DNA of 64,000 nt from JAWKTV01 sp041398905 (lineage in GTDB: Bacteria > Planctomycetota > Planctomycetia > Planctomycetales > Planctomycetaceae). The translations under genes and the position numbers were made by a program. The stretch covers positions 1-64,000 of the forward strand of contig JAWKTV010000006.1 in NCBI GenBank assembly GCA_041398905.1. Direction: 5' to 3'. The notes beneath the pieces were generated by a model, which was not told where the DNA came from, did not search any database, and worked only from the letters and a program-made list of their open reading frames with translations. Below are positions 26,345 to 34,783 of the stretch, in pieces (within the stretch, counting starts at the first letter, position 1; the number at the start of each line of letters is the position of its first letter).

Positions 26345-28095
26345 TCCGACATCTCCTCCCGTTATTCGCCGGTCTCTGCTGGGTGTGCGCCAGTCCTGCG
26401 GGCTCGTCTGCCCTCAACACGGGCAACTTCGCCGGCAGTGATCACGAGATCGTCGCCGCCGCCGAACTGGCCCGCGTCCGTTCCGCCCGGTTCTGGTCGA
26501 GCGCCGAACTGCCGGGCCGTTGGTCGACCCCCTGCCTCATCCGGGTCGACAGTCACTCCGCCGGCGCGGGCGGGAAAACTCAGTTCGTGTTTGATCGCGG
26601 AGAGGTTTCGGGATGGTCCATGACCGTCCAGGGACCGCGCGCCGAGTTGCTCGCCGATGTGATCCCTCACGAAGTCGATCATATGGTGCGGGCATCGCTC
26701 GTGCGGCGACCCATCCCTCGCTGGCTCGACGAAGGCTGCGCGATTCGTCTGGAATCCGATTCGAGCCAAAGCTGGTTTCGACGCCAACTCGAACAGCATC
26801 GACACGCCCGCATCGATGCCAGTTTTCTGGACGCCATGTGCTATCCCTCCGACGCGCGATCGGTCGAGCATCTCTACTGCGTCGGCTTTTCGCTCGTCGA
26901 GTTCCTGCTGACCCGAGACACGCCCCGGCAGTTGCTCCGCTTTCAGATGGACACCCGCCCCCCCTCGCAGAAGCTGTTCGCGTACTACCGCCTGACAGTC
27001 GCCGAGTTGGAAGCGGAATGGAGCCAATGGTGCCGTCAGCGCCAACGAGCCATGCCACACAACGGCACTGGCGAAGTTCCCGCACCGCAGCTTGAAACTG
27101 CAGTCGCGGTTGTCAACGGCCAGCACGCTCCACAGACTCGTCCCGTGCTGCTGGTGTACACCTCCACAAGGTGCGGACCGTGTCGACGCTTCTGGGCCGC
27201 CTGGGAGCGAAACAGCGAGTTTCGCGACGCGCTGAACGCGGCGTTCGAGTTGCGAACGATGGACGTTGACCGGGAGATCGCCGCCGGACGCACGCCGGCC
27301 GTCGACAGCGTACCGACCTTCGATACCGGCGAGACGCGAGTCATCGGCTTCGAGGGGACGGACTGGCTGCTGGTCCGGCTCGGTGTCACCGTGAGCACAG
27401 TGACGGCCACCCCTCAGAGCTTGCCGATCGAACGACCCGGTGCCGGCGACACATCAGCCGCTGACATCCCTGCGACGGCCGAGCCGGCTGGAACGACCGA
27501 AACTCCGCTTCCAGCAATCGACGCCCCAGGTGCAAACCCGGCTCCCACCGCCGCTCTGAGTGACGCAGCGCCACAGTCACGGCCCGCCACACAGGCTGAG
27601 TTTGGTGCAGATCGAGGTGTTCTATCAGCCGCGGGCCGAGCTTTCCCCTGGGTCTTCACGACGCTGCAGCTACTGGGGATCGTGGGAGGCGCGGCTGCCA
27701 CTGGTGGCGTTGGCGGTCTGGCGCTTGGCGCGGCGCTCAAGCTCGTTCGCTGGCGATGGGCGCGACGACGCGCCGCAACTCACCCCACGGCACCATCCAC
27801 CCCGCCGGATGCCGGGTCCACCAGTGAGAAATCATCCGTGCTGGAAGGGAGGGCTGGCACATTGCCGGCACCCTTTCCCCGCGAGCTGGATGAAGCACGT
27901 GAGCTGGTTGCGATCCGACAGTCAGAGGGACGTGTGGCGGTACTTGACGCCCTTCAAGGCATGTTCTTTCACGACGAAGCGGAGCGACTGAGCCACGCCA
28001 CCGACGAGGCGGGCCGGGTTCTACTCGACAGGCTTCGCCAGTCGGTCGACGCCCGCGTCGACGCCGTCGCACCACGCACCGTTCGTTACGAATGA
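26341..28095 (+). CDS. Gluzincin metallopeptidase-thioredoxin membrane fusion
   Basis: The GTG at 26341 overlaps the previous stop and gives 584 residues. An N-terminal signal (about 1-24) is followed by a peptidase-MA-like domain with the zinc motif HEVDH (110-114) and third ligand Glu131 in WLDEG. A thioredoxin-fold domain follows: VLLVYTSTRCGPCRRFWAA with CGPC at 278-281, and VDSVPTF, the cis-Pro loop. After a Pro/Ala/Thr linker comes a membrane segment (about 437-460), then a basic helical cytoplasmic tail. Both active sites are complete. It is likely an envelope protease with a coupled disulfide domain, working with the overlapping papain-fold amidase; that partnership is inferred. Confidence 0.75.
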   Translation: MIRHLLPLFAGLCWVCASPAGSSALNTGNFAGSDHEIVAAAELARVRSARFWSSAELPGRWSTPCLIRVDSHSAGAGGKTQFVFDRGEVSGWSMTVQGPRAELLADVIPHEVDHMVRASLVRRPIPRWLDEGCAIRLESDSSQSWFRRQLEQHRHARIDASFLDAMCYPSDARSVEHLYCVGFSLVEFLLTRDTPRQLLRFQMDTRPPSQKLFAYYRLTVAELEAEWSQWCRQRQRAMPHNGTGEVPAPQLETAVAVVNGQHAPQTRPVLLVYTSTRCGPCRRFWAAWERNSEFRDALNAAFELRTMDVDREIAAGRTPAVDSVPTFDTGETRVIGFEGTDWLLVRLGVTVSTVTATPQSLPIERPGAGDTSAADIPATAEPAGTTETPLPAIDAPGANPAPTAALSDAAPQSRPATQAEFGADRGVLSAAGRAFPWVFTTLQLLGIVGGAAATGGVGGLALGAALKLVRWRWARRRAATHPTAPSTPPDAGSTSEKSSVLEGRAGTLPAPFPRELDEARELVAIRQSEGRVAVLDALQGMFFHDEAERLSHATDEAGRVLLDRLRQSVDARVDAVAPRTVRYE

Positions 28096-28207
28096 GGTCG
28101 GTCGGAAAGACCCGATCCGCCGTCAAATGACATTCCCGGAGGCCGGTTGAGCGGACTCCAACGCAATTCAACGCTGTCCCATCACCTTTCGCTACCTGGA
28201 GAACACA

Positions 28208-28882
28208 ATGCCCATTGGAGACCCCGGCAAGGAACAGTTTCGCCGCGCGATCGTCACGTTGCGAAATCTGCATATCGCCGCGGCCTTGTCGCCGCTGATG
28301 ACGATGCGAGCGGAGTTGCTCGCCAACGACGAGCTCTCGGACCGCGGGGGATTTGACGACCCGACCCGCGATCATCTGGTGCAGCATCTGGTCCACGCCG
28401 ACCGCTGGCGACGGCGGGTGACGCACAACCCCGATAAGCTTGATCTGGGCACCAAGATCGAAGAGGCCATCGATTCGACCGCGACGATGAGCATCGGCAC
28501 GAGCCCGTTCGGCGGAGACGACATCCAGAATCAGTCGGGCGGGTTAATCGACCTGCCGTTCGCGGTCGATGGCACGGACGTCGACATCCCGCTGACTTCC
28601 CAGCTCAAGCTCAAGAGCACCCACGCCATCGTGCTGCTCGGGGCGATCGACAAGGCGATCGTCGCGTGGACCCGGTTGAACAGCCGCGATCGCACGCGGT
28701 TCATCACCCGGTTCGATTCGATGCGAATCTACGGGCACTACCAGGAAGTGCTCGGCTACCTCGTGTCATTTGGAGGCGACGGCAACCGCGTCGACGTCGC
28801 TCAGGTTTTACCGAGCGAGGAGCCGCTTGGTCCCGACGACAGCGCGAACCGCAAGGGTGAAACCTCGGCCCGCGCCGCCTAG
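28208..28882 (+). CDS. Hypothetical protein
   Basis: 224 residues, ATG at 28208. The N-terminal half is helical (REQFRR-type start, LRNLHIAAALSPLMTMRAELL, RDHLVQHLVHADRWRRRV). An acidic loop (FAVDGTDVDIPLTSQLKLKS) and a second helical part follow, then a disordered tail. No signal peptide, membrane helix or catalytic motif is seen. I do not recognise the family. It converges with the coiled-coil gene at 28964 through a shared bidirectional terminator. Confidence 0.6.
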   Translation: MPIGDPGKEQFRRAIVTLRNLHIAAALSPLMTMRAELLANDELSDRGGFDDPTRDHLVQHLVHADRWRRRVTHNPDKLDLGTKIEEAIDSTATMSIGTSPFGGDDIQNQSGGLIDLPFAVDGTDVDIPLTSQLKLKSTHAIVLLGAIDKAIVAWTRLNSRDRTRFITRFDSMRIYGHYQEVLGYLVSFGGDGNRVDVAQVLPSEEPLGPDDSANRKGETSARAA

Positions 28883-28902
28883 CAGCGACGTTCGCCAGAA
28901 GA

Positions 28903-28941
28903 ACAGCGACCCGGACGCCTTGGGGGTGTCCGGGTCGCTGT
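28903..28941. terminator. Bidirectional terminator hairpin
   Basis: Perfect 14-bp stem ACAGCGACCCGGAC (28903-28916) with its complement (28928-28941) around an 11-base loop, between two convergent genes ending at 28882 and 28964. Strong GC stem with only short T/A flanks. Confidence 0.7.
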
Positions 28942-28963
28942 CGTTAAGGAAAGGTCGTCGCGG

Positions 28964-30253
28964 TTAGGCTTTGCCTTCCCGAGCGTAGCGGGCGAGGGTC
29001 TGTTGGAACTGACGCTTGCAATCCTCGACCACCTTGCGAATCTCCTTCGCGTTCTGTTCGCTTTCCTTCCGCAGTTCGGCGATCGTGTTGAGCGACTCGA
29101 TCTGGAAGTTCGAGATGGCGTCGACCAGCTTCTGCACCGACTGCGGATTGATGGTCGATCCGTAGCCGGCCTTGAGCGCGGCTCGCTCCAGCTCTTCCCC
29201 CAGCTCGGCGACGTCTTCGAGCCCTTTGTTGACCCCCTTCTTCATCGCTTCCGTCGCCTGCGTCGCCTCGTGCAGGCCATGCTGCGAGGTGTAAACGGTT
29301 CCGAGAATCGTGAAGACATGCTCGTTCGTGGTGAAGAACGTCACGCTGCGGCGGTACACGCGGTCCTTCACGTCGTGTGTCTGCTTCAGCTTCGTGATCA
29401 ATGTCTCACCAACGTCGTAGCCGATCGACAGGTTCTCGGCGATATCCTTGAGCAACTGGTAGTTGCGGTCCGACTTCTCGAAGGCGAAGCGGGCCTCGTC
29501 GCGGGTCAGTTCGAGTCGCGACCGCGCGGCGTCATCGGCCTTCAGTTCATCGACCACCTTCTGGGTGGCGGCGAGGTTCGCCTTGGCCGCGTCGAGCTCG
29601 GGCAGGTACCCCTCGAGCAGGTCGCGGGCCGCGATCTCCGCTTCCTTCAGCGCGAAGCGGAAGTCGATGTAGGCGTCCATGATCTTCCGCTCGCGTTCGA
29701 GCTGATCCTTGGTGTCCTTCGAGACGTCCTGGTAGATGTCGACGATCTCCTCGAACCGCGCGCTCGGCGTTCCGCGACGAATCCGCATCCACAGGTTGCG
29801 GGCCTTTTCCGGAATGCTGATCCGGCCATCCTGCAGTTGGTTGATGAGCGTCTTCGAGTCCTCGCGGATCGAGTCGAACATCTGGGTAATCTCCATGTAG
29901 CGATTACCGACTTCGATATTCTCGACGTTGTCGCGGACCAGAGCGTTGAAGGTGCTCATATGCTGAATCGTGTCCGCGATGGCGACGACCCGCGCCTCGT
30001 CGAGATGACGGACTTCGTCCAGCAGGCGAATCAGCTCCTGCGGAACATCCTCACGGCGACGGATGCCGAGGTTGTCCAGCACCGCCAGCGCCTTGTCGAG
30101 ATACGGCCGCATCCCTTCCGGAAGACGTTCCTTCAGCGTGAGTGCTTTGGCCCCCGCCTTGCCAGCGCCGACTTTGGCGGCCTTCGCGGCCTTGGCCTTC
30201 GCCGGAGTCTTCGCGGCAGCGGCCTGCTGTTTCGTCTTCCCAGTCTTCGCCAT
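28964..30253 (-). CDS. Long coiled-coil cytoplasmic protein
   Basis: The start at 30253 (MAKTGKTKQQ) is preferred over the open frame upstream. The 429-residue protein has a Lys/Ala-rich N-terminus of about 40 residues resembling histone-H1-like tails, followed by nearly continuous helices with heptad character (ARDLLEGYLPELDAAKANL, FEKSDRNYQLLKDIAENL, LEDVAELGEELERAAL). No signal or membrane segment is present. The pattern suggests a scaffold or filament-type protein, perhaps nucleic-acid-binding through its basic tail. It is divergent from a small membrane protein 183 bases away. I do not recognise a named family with confidence. Confidence 0.65.
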   Translation of the reverse strand: MAKTGKTKQQAAAAKTPAKAKAAKAAKVGAGKAGAKALTLKERLPEGMRPYLDKALAVLDNLGIRRREDVPQELIRLLDEVRHLDEARVVAIADTIQHMSTFNALVRDNVENIEVGNRYMEITQMFDSIREDSKTLINQLQDGRISIPEKARNLWMRIRRGTPSARFEEIVDIYQDVSKDTKDQLERERKIMDAYIDFRFALKEAEIAARDLLEGYLPELDAAKANLAATQKVVDELKADDAARSRLELTRDEARFAFEKSDRNYQLLKDIAENLSIGYDVGETLITKLKQTHDVKDRVYRRSVTFFTTNEHVFTILGTVYTSQHGLHEATQATEAMKKGVNKGLEDVAELGEELERAALKAGYGSTINPQSVQKLVDAISNFQIESLNTIAELRKESEQNAKEIRKVVEDCKRQFQQTLARYAREGKA

Positions 30254-30436
30254 GATGTCGTTCCAGCCTGTGAGGGGATGAGTCGCCGGCGGAGGAAAGG
30301 AGCGATCGAGACCTGGTCCCGACTCCCGCACCGGAGGGTAAGACGGTAGAATCTCGCCCGCATTCGTCCCGTGCAAGCGAGTTCGGCCGATTCTTCCGCA
30401 CCGCGGGGACAGTCACGACACGATTCTTAACGGCCG

Positions 30437-30799
30437 ATGCCCTCCGCACCAACCTCCGCCGACGATCTCTCGCTCAGCGAGATGCTGCATGTCCTGGATG
30501 TCGCCCGGGCTCTCCGGCGGGAGAAAGAGACGGTCGAAGCCGAGCTGAATCGCGGTGAAATGGTCTCGGCCCTGCGGGAACGGCTCCTGGCCTCGGCCAA
30601 GGCGACCGGCGACAATGTGACGCCGCAAGAGGTCGATGCCGCGATTGAGATTTACCTCTCGCGACTGCACACCTTCGCCGAGCCGCCATTTTCGCTGCGA
30701 AAGCTGCTGGCGTACACCTGGATCTGGCGGGGCCGGCTGACGTTGCTGCTGCTGATGCTGCTCACATCTTCGGTCGTTGTCTGGTGGTTGGTCCGCTGA
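30437..30799 (+). CDS. Small tail-anchored membrane protein (DUF6384-like)
   Basis: The 120-residue protein has an N-terminal cytoplasmic helical region (LSEMLHVLDVARALRREKE, MVSALRERLLASAKATGDNV, EVDAAIEIYLSRLHTF). One C-terminal transmembrane helix follows (about 99-118, LTLLLLMLLTSSVVVWWL). The order LDVxxxLRxE...LRExL...V...IxxG/IY is like the DUF6384 family, which I recall only partially; treat this as a resemblance. It is divergent from the coiled-coil gene and may share its promoter region. Confidence 0.6.
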   Translation: MPSAPTSADDLSLSEMLHVLDVARALRREKETVEAELNRGEMVSALRERLLASAKATGDNVTPQEVDAAIEIYLSRLHTFAEPPFSLRKLLAYTWIWRGRLTLLLLMLLTSSVVVWWLVR

Positions 30800-30874
30800 G
30801 CGGACGCGGGCCGGTTGGGCCTCGCCCCGGTTCGGGCTGGCGGGCAACCTGTCGCGTGCCGCCTTGTCGGTCAA

Positions 30875-32439
30875 CTACTCGGCCGACTGCTCGCGGATCC
30901 GCTTCAGCGCATCTCGCATCGCGGCCGCCCGCTCCGGATGGGTGTCGATCAAATTCGTCTGCTCGCCCGGATCATCGGCGAGGTTGTACAGCTTGGCTCC
31001 GGATCCCTGCCCCAGTTCGATTCCCGTGTTTTGAGCGCGCGCGGTCCGGCCTTGGCTTCGATGAACTTCCAGTCCCCCTGACGCAGCGCCAAGGCGTTGG
31101 CGTGCTCAACCAGCTCGGTCCTCCCTTCGGCCGAGTCACCCAGCAAGGCGGGCAGGATGTTGACACTGTCGGGAATCTCACGCGACGGAACATCTGCGGC
31201 GACCAGTGCCGCGAACGCGGCTGGGAAGTCGACGTGCGAGACGAGCGCCCGCGACGTTCCCGGCTTGATGCGACCGGGCCAGCGGGTGATGAACGGCACC
31301 CGCGTGCCCCCTTCAAACGCACTGTACTTGCCACCCCGCCACGGTCCGGCTGGCTGATGGGTGCCGAGTCGCAGCACCGACTGGTCCTTGTAGCCGTCGT
31401 CAATCACCGGGCCGTTATCACTCGAGAAGATGACGAGTGCCTGCTCCGTCAGTTGCAGCCTGTCGAGCGTCGCCAGCAGTTCGCCGACGCACCAGTCCAG
31501 TTGGGCGATCGCGTCCCCGCGCGGGCCCATTTCCGTCTTGCCGACAAACCGCGGGTGCGGCACGCGCGGCACGTGAATGTCATGGAACGAGAAGTACAGG
31601 AAGAACGGCGAACCCTTGACCGCCGCTTCGCGCTCGACGAATTCGACCGCTTTGCCAGTGATGCGATCCGCCATGTCCTCGTCCTTCCACCAGGCCGACT
31701 CGCCGCCACTCATGTACCCGATGCGGCTGATGCCGTTGATGATCGTCTGGTTGTGGCCGTGGCTGGGGTGCATCGTGAGCAACTCCGGGTGCTCCGCGCC
31801 GGTCGGCAGTTCAGTGAGCGGCTTGCCGAAACTTACGGTGATCGGATCCGCCGGGTCGAGATCGACGACCGACTCGTTCTCCACGTAGACGCACGGGACA
31901 CGATCACCCGTGGCCGGGATGAGATAGCAGTAATCGAAGCCGATCTGCAACGGCCCCGGCGTGATGCGGCCATTCCAGTCGAGGTTGCCGTCGCCGAGAC
32001 CCAGATGCCATTTCCCCACCACCCCGGTCCGGTAGCCGGCGTCGCGCAGGATCGAAGCCATCGTGGTGCGGCCAGGCTGGATGATCGCTGCCGCGTCCCC
32101 CTTCGCGATGCCGGTCCCCCGCTTTCGCCACGCATACTCGCCCGTGAGCATCGCATACCGCGATGGCGTGCAGGTCGCCGAAGGCGAGTGACCATCCGTG
32201 AACCGCAGCCCCTCCTCCGCCAGTCGATCGATGTGCGGGGTCTCGACGGCGGTCGCCCCGTTGCATCCGACATCGCCAAAGCCGAGATCATCGCAGTAGA
32301 TCACAATGATGTTGGGCCGCGTCGGCTCAGCGGCAGTCAGCGAAGACACGACAACCGCCAGGGCGATCAGCACAGGCACCAGCCGGCTGATTGCGCTGAT
32401 TGGCAACGGACACCTGCAATTGCGAGAAAACAGCATCAC
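30875..32439 (-). CDS. Secreted arylsulfatase-type sulfatase (one frameshift near C-terminus)
   Basis: The signal peptide (about 1-37) is followed by the metal site NIIVIYCDDLGFGDVG (Asp50/Asp51). The formylglycine motif is CTPSR (Cys90, with Arg94), and GKWHLGLG, FHDIHVPR, FSSDNGP and GGTRVPFI follow. All are hallmarks of type I sulfatases. The Cys-type motif needs FGE-mediated conversion. The frame breaks near 31030; in the adjacent frame it continues with KLYNLADDPGEQTNLIDTHP and ends at 30875, the usual sulfatase C-terminus. Total length is about 520 residues. It likely desulfates carbohydrates outside the cytoplasm. Confidence 0.93.
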
Positions 32440-32629
32440 GAACGCTCCCGAGCGGCCAGCAGTTGAGACACCGTCATACCATAGGCTTTTGGGCGATGTG
32501 TTGCGAAGCGTCTCGAGCTCACACGCGGGGGCCGACCTGCGGGCCGGGTGGTTGCGGGCTGGGGAGCCAACTGGTTAGGCTCGCCGGTTCACAAGGCTGC
32601 ATCACGCTCATTACGCAACGGAGAGACAC

Positions 32630-32842
32630 ATGGCCGACGTCACGATCACCTGCCGGGAGAATGGGCCGTTTCTGGTTTCCGGACCGGCGCAACTGAAGGA
32701 CGCGGCGGGCAACGTCTTCGACTTGGCGGGCAAGGAGACGTATGCGCTGTGTCGCTGTGGTGCGTCGGCGAAGAAGCCGTTCTGCGACGGCAGCCACAAG
32801 GGCTGCGGCTTCATCGCCAACGAATCGGCCCCGGTCGCCTGA
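32630..32842 (+). CDS. CDGSH iron-sulfur domain protein
   Basis: The 70-residue single-domain protein binds a 2Fe-2S cluster through Cys41, Cys43, Cys52 and His56 (CRCGASAKKPFCDGSH), the exact mitoNEET-type signature. The N-terminal beta strands ITCRENGPFLVSGPAQL match the family. Members carry or transfer electrons or clusters; the partner here is unknown. It is a single-gene unit on the plus strand between sulfatase and Cys-rich genes. The frame is intact. Confidence 0.93.
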   Translation: MADVTITCRENGPFLVSGPAQLKDAAGNVFDLAGKETYALCRCGASAKKPFCDGSHKGCGFIANESAPVA

Positions 32843-32930
32843 GTGGCGAGCCGTCAGCTTCGACGCTCCGCACAGACACCCCTAGGAACTGGGAATCCGT
32901 ACCAGGCGACATTAGGCAGGATGTTAAAGC

Positions 32931-32967
32931 AAAAAAGCCCCGGAGAAGTCCGAAGACTTCCCGGGGC
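32931..32967 (-). terminator. Intrinsic terminator of the Cys-rich gene
   Basis: Hairpin 32937-32967 (GCCCCGG-A-GAAGTC against GACTTC-CCGGGGC, loop CGAA). On the minus strand it is followed directly by six T residues (32936-32931). It is placed 75 bases after the minus-strand stop at 33042. Confidence 0.8.
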
Positions 32968-33041
32968 CAGTTCTCTCACGGATGTGCCTGAGGGGACAGG
33001 CCGAGCCGCGAGGCGATGTCAATTCTCAACCGACCGCAACG

Positions 33042-33449
33042 TTAGTTGCAGCAAGCCGGGGCACAGCAGCTCGGAGCCGCACAGGTCGGCGCACACGGAG
33101 CCGGAGCACAGCAGGTCGGAGCGGCACATTCCGCTTCGCAGCAGGTCTCGACGCAGCAGCTCTCGGCACAGCAGCCACCCTTGTTGCGACGGCACAGCTT
33201 CTTGAACATGCCGAGGAGCTTGCCGCACTTGCGGGGCTGCTCACAGCAGGTCGTTGGGCAGCAGCAGCAATCCGGAGCCGGAGCACAGCACTCTGGCGCA
33301 CAGCAGCTGGGGGCGCTGCAACCGGGGTCGCAGCATGCGGTCGGGGCACAACAATCAGGTTGCGAGTTGCGACAGCCGAACAGGCCGGCGTCGGCTGAGC
33401 TGATGCTGGCGAACAGCATCACGGCAGCAGTAAGGGTCATCCACTTCAT
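33042..33449 (-). CDS. Extremely cysteine-rich small secreted protein
   Basis: The ATG at 33449 is preceded by AGGAGA. The 135-residue protein has a signal peptide (1-22, ending SSADA). The mature part contains about 33 cysteines, mostly as CC pairs in CCAP-type units (SCCAPECCAP, DCCCCPTTCC, TCCAPAPCAPTC), interrupted by one basic segment (KCGKLLGMFKKLCRRNKGG). Cysteine spacing suggests a disulfide-crosslinked wall component or a metal-binding protein; neither is proven. Planctomycetes are known to have cysteine-rich, disulfide-stabilised envelopes. Single gene with its own terminator. Confidence 0.8.
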   Translation of the reverse strand: MKWMTLTAAVMLFASISSADAGLFGCRNSQPDCCAPTACCDPGCSAPSCCAPECCAPAPDCCCCPTTCCEQPRKCGKLLGMFKKLCRRNKGGCCAESCCVETCCEAECAAPTCCAPAPCAPTCAAPSCCAPACCN

Positions 33450-33759
33450 CTTGAGGTCTCCTGACTTGATCCGGGTTCCAAGTGGAAGACTGGCTCGCGC
33501 CCGGGAACGCCGTCGAAATTGACGCGCCCCTGGTCTACCACTCACAATTCGCGTGGGTCCACCTGCCCATTGATTCGGCAGTCGGCCCGGCGTCGGCTGA
33601 CCGTTTTCCGTCAATCCGGCCGCGCTTCCTCACGGGCGGTCCGGACAGTCCGATTAGATGGACTTTGACGCCCGGAGACCGCCCATTGAACTTCGCCGCC
33701 GCTTCCGCGACGGCAATCGAACCCCCACTCCGGCGATTCCCGCCGCTCCTGTAACGGTG
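33450..33759. other. Divergent intergenic region
   Basis: About 310 bases between the divergent Cys-rich gene and the membrane protein; it must hold both promoters. An ATG at 33658 could extend the downstream protein by 34 residues. No other element is seen. Confidence 0.4.
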
Positions 33760-34764
33760 ATGATTGAGAAACTGATAGTCTCGACACTCTGGCTCATCGC
33801 GGGTGGGGTGCTCGTCCGAAGCTGGCGCGACATCAGATCGACCACGCTGGTCACCGCGTGGCGGTGGGCGGTCGCCGCATGGCTCGTCTGGACCGTCGCC
33901 TGGTGGCTCCACTGTCAGCCGATGGTTGGCACCACCACGCTGCCGACGCTCGCAACGTACCTCGGGGGGCTGTTCGCCCTGTGCCCCGCGATGGCCGTGC
34001 TGGGCGCGCGGCGCCCTACCGTGCGGGTCTGGAGCTACTTCGTGCTCACACCGCTGCTGCTGGTCTTCTCAGCACCCCTGGCCACTGCCGACTGGACCGG
34101 CCCAAATCCTTCAATCGTCATTCCCGCTCCAATCTCCGTCGGCCTGGTGATCGTCCTGCTGATGGGAGCCGGCAACTACATTGGCACGCGGCAGACATTC
34201 TCCGCCGTCGCCTTTGCAACCGCGGTGGTGCTCGTCTTCGGTCGCTTTTCGGAACTCGGGGGGGGCATGCTCCCTCAACCGGTGACCGCCATGCCGTGGG
34301 CCACGTCATTGACGGCGTTCGCGGTCATCTGGGCCGCGCGACCGGCTTCCAACCGCAGACCACTTCCGGGCATTGACCGTGTCTGGACCGACTTTCGAGA
34401 AGCGTTTGGGATTGTCTGGAGTCGGCGAATCCAGGACCGCATCAACGAGCGGGCGGCGCACGAGGACTGGGAGCTGCGGCTGGTCGAAACAGGGTTCATT
34501 CCCGCGACCGACTGGGAACCACAGCCCAACAAACCACAGCTCCGCAGCATTGATGTGACCGGTTCGATTCCCCGACAAGCCTCTCGCGACCACACCCCGC
34601 CCCACGACGATCCGCGCATCGCGCATGCCCTCCGCTGGCATTTGCGGAGGTTCGTCGATGATCTGTGGATCGATCAGCGGCTGGGCATCGATAGCCAGAC
34701 GGCCGAACCTTTTGCCCCTGCCGCGCACCAACCGCTCGAAGAGTTGACCACCGGCGCACCTTGA
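33760..34764 (+). CDS. Multi-spanning membrane protein with cytoplasmic tail
   Basis: The start at 33760 (MIEKLIVSTLWLIAGG) is chosen because membrane character begins there; an ATG at 33658 would add 34 non-hydrophobic residues. Of 334 residues, the first about 200 form roughly seven hydrophobic helices. The last about 130 are soluble (VWTDFREAFGIVWSRRIQDRINERAAHEDWEL onward) and rich in Arg and Trp. This tail arrangement is seen in planctomycete membrane proteins of unknown function. It lies 19 bases upstream of the HEAT-repeat gene (or 76 to its likelier start) and is probably cotranscribed. Confidence 0.66.
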   Translation: MIEKLIVSTLWLIAGGVLVRSWRDIRSTTLVTAWRWAVAAWLVWTVAWWLHCQPMVGTTTLPTLATYLGGLFALCPAMAVLGARRPTVRVWSYFVLTPLLLVFSAPLATADWTGPNPSIVIPAPISVGLVIVLLMGAGNYIGTRQTFSAVAFATAVVLVFGRFSELGGGMLPQPVTAMPWATSLTAFAVIWAARPASNRRPLPGIDRVWTDFREAFGIVWSRRIQDRINERAAHEDWELRLVETGFIPATDWEPQPNKPQLRSIDVTGSIPRQASRDHTPPHDDPRIAHALRWHLRRFVDDLWIDQRLGIDSQTAEPFAPAAHQPLEELTTGAP

Positions 34765-34783
34765 CGAGTGCTCGTCCGCGACC

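Noticed and set aside
28903..28941. Hairpin considered as a small RNA or attachment site
   Set aside because: Its position exactly between two convergent stops and its perfect short stem fit a terminator better.
29003..30349. A 448-codon plus-strand frame over the coiled-coil gene
   Set aside because: Its sequence is the complement of regular heptads and shows no domain; the minus frame has a better start and composition.
30784..32466. A 560-codon plus-strand frame opposite the sulfatase
   Set aside because: The sulfatase has a full set of active-site motifs on the minus strand; the plus frame has none.
33042..33349. CC-rich direct repeats suggesting a CRISPR-like array
   Set aside because: The repeats are codon-level copies of CCAP units in one secreted protein, with no constant repeat length or unique spacers.
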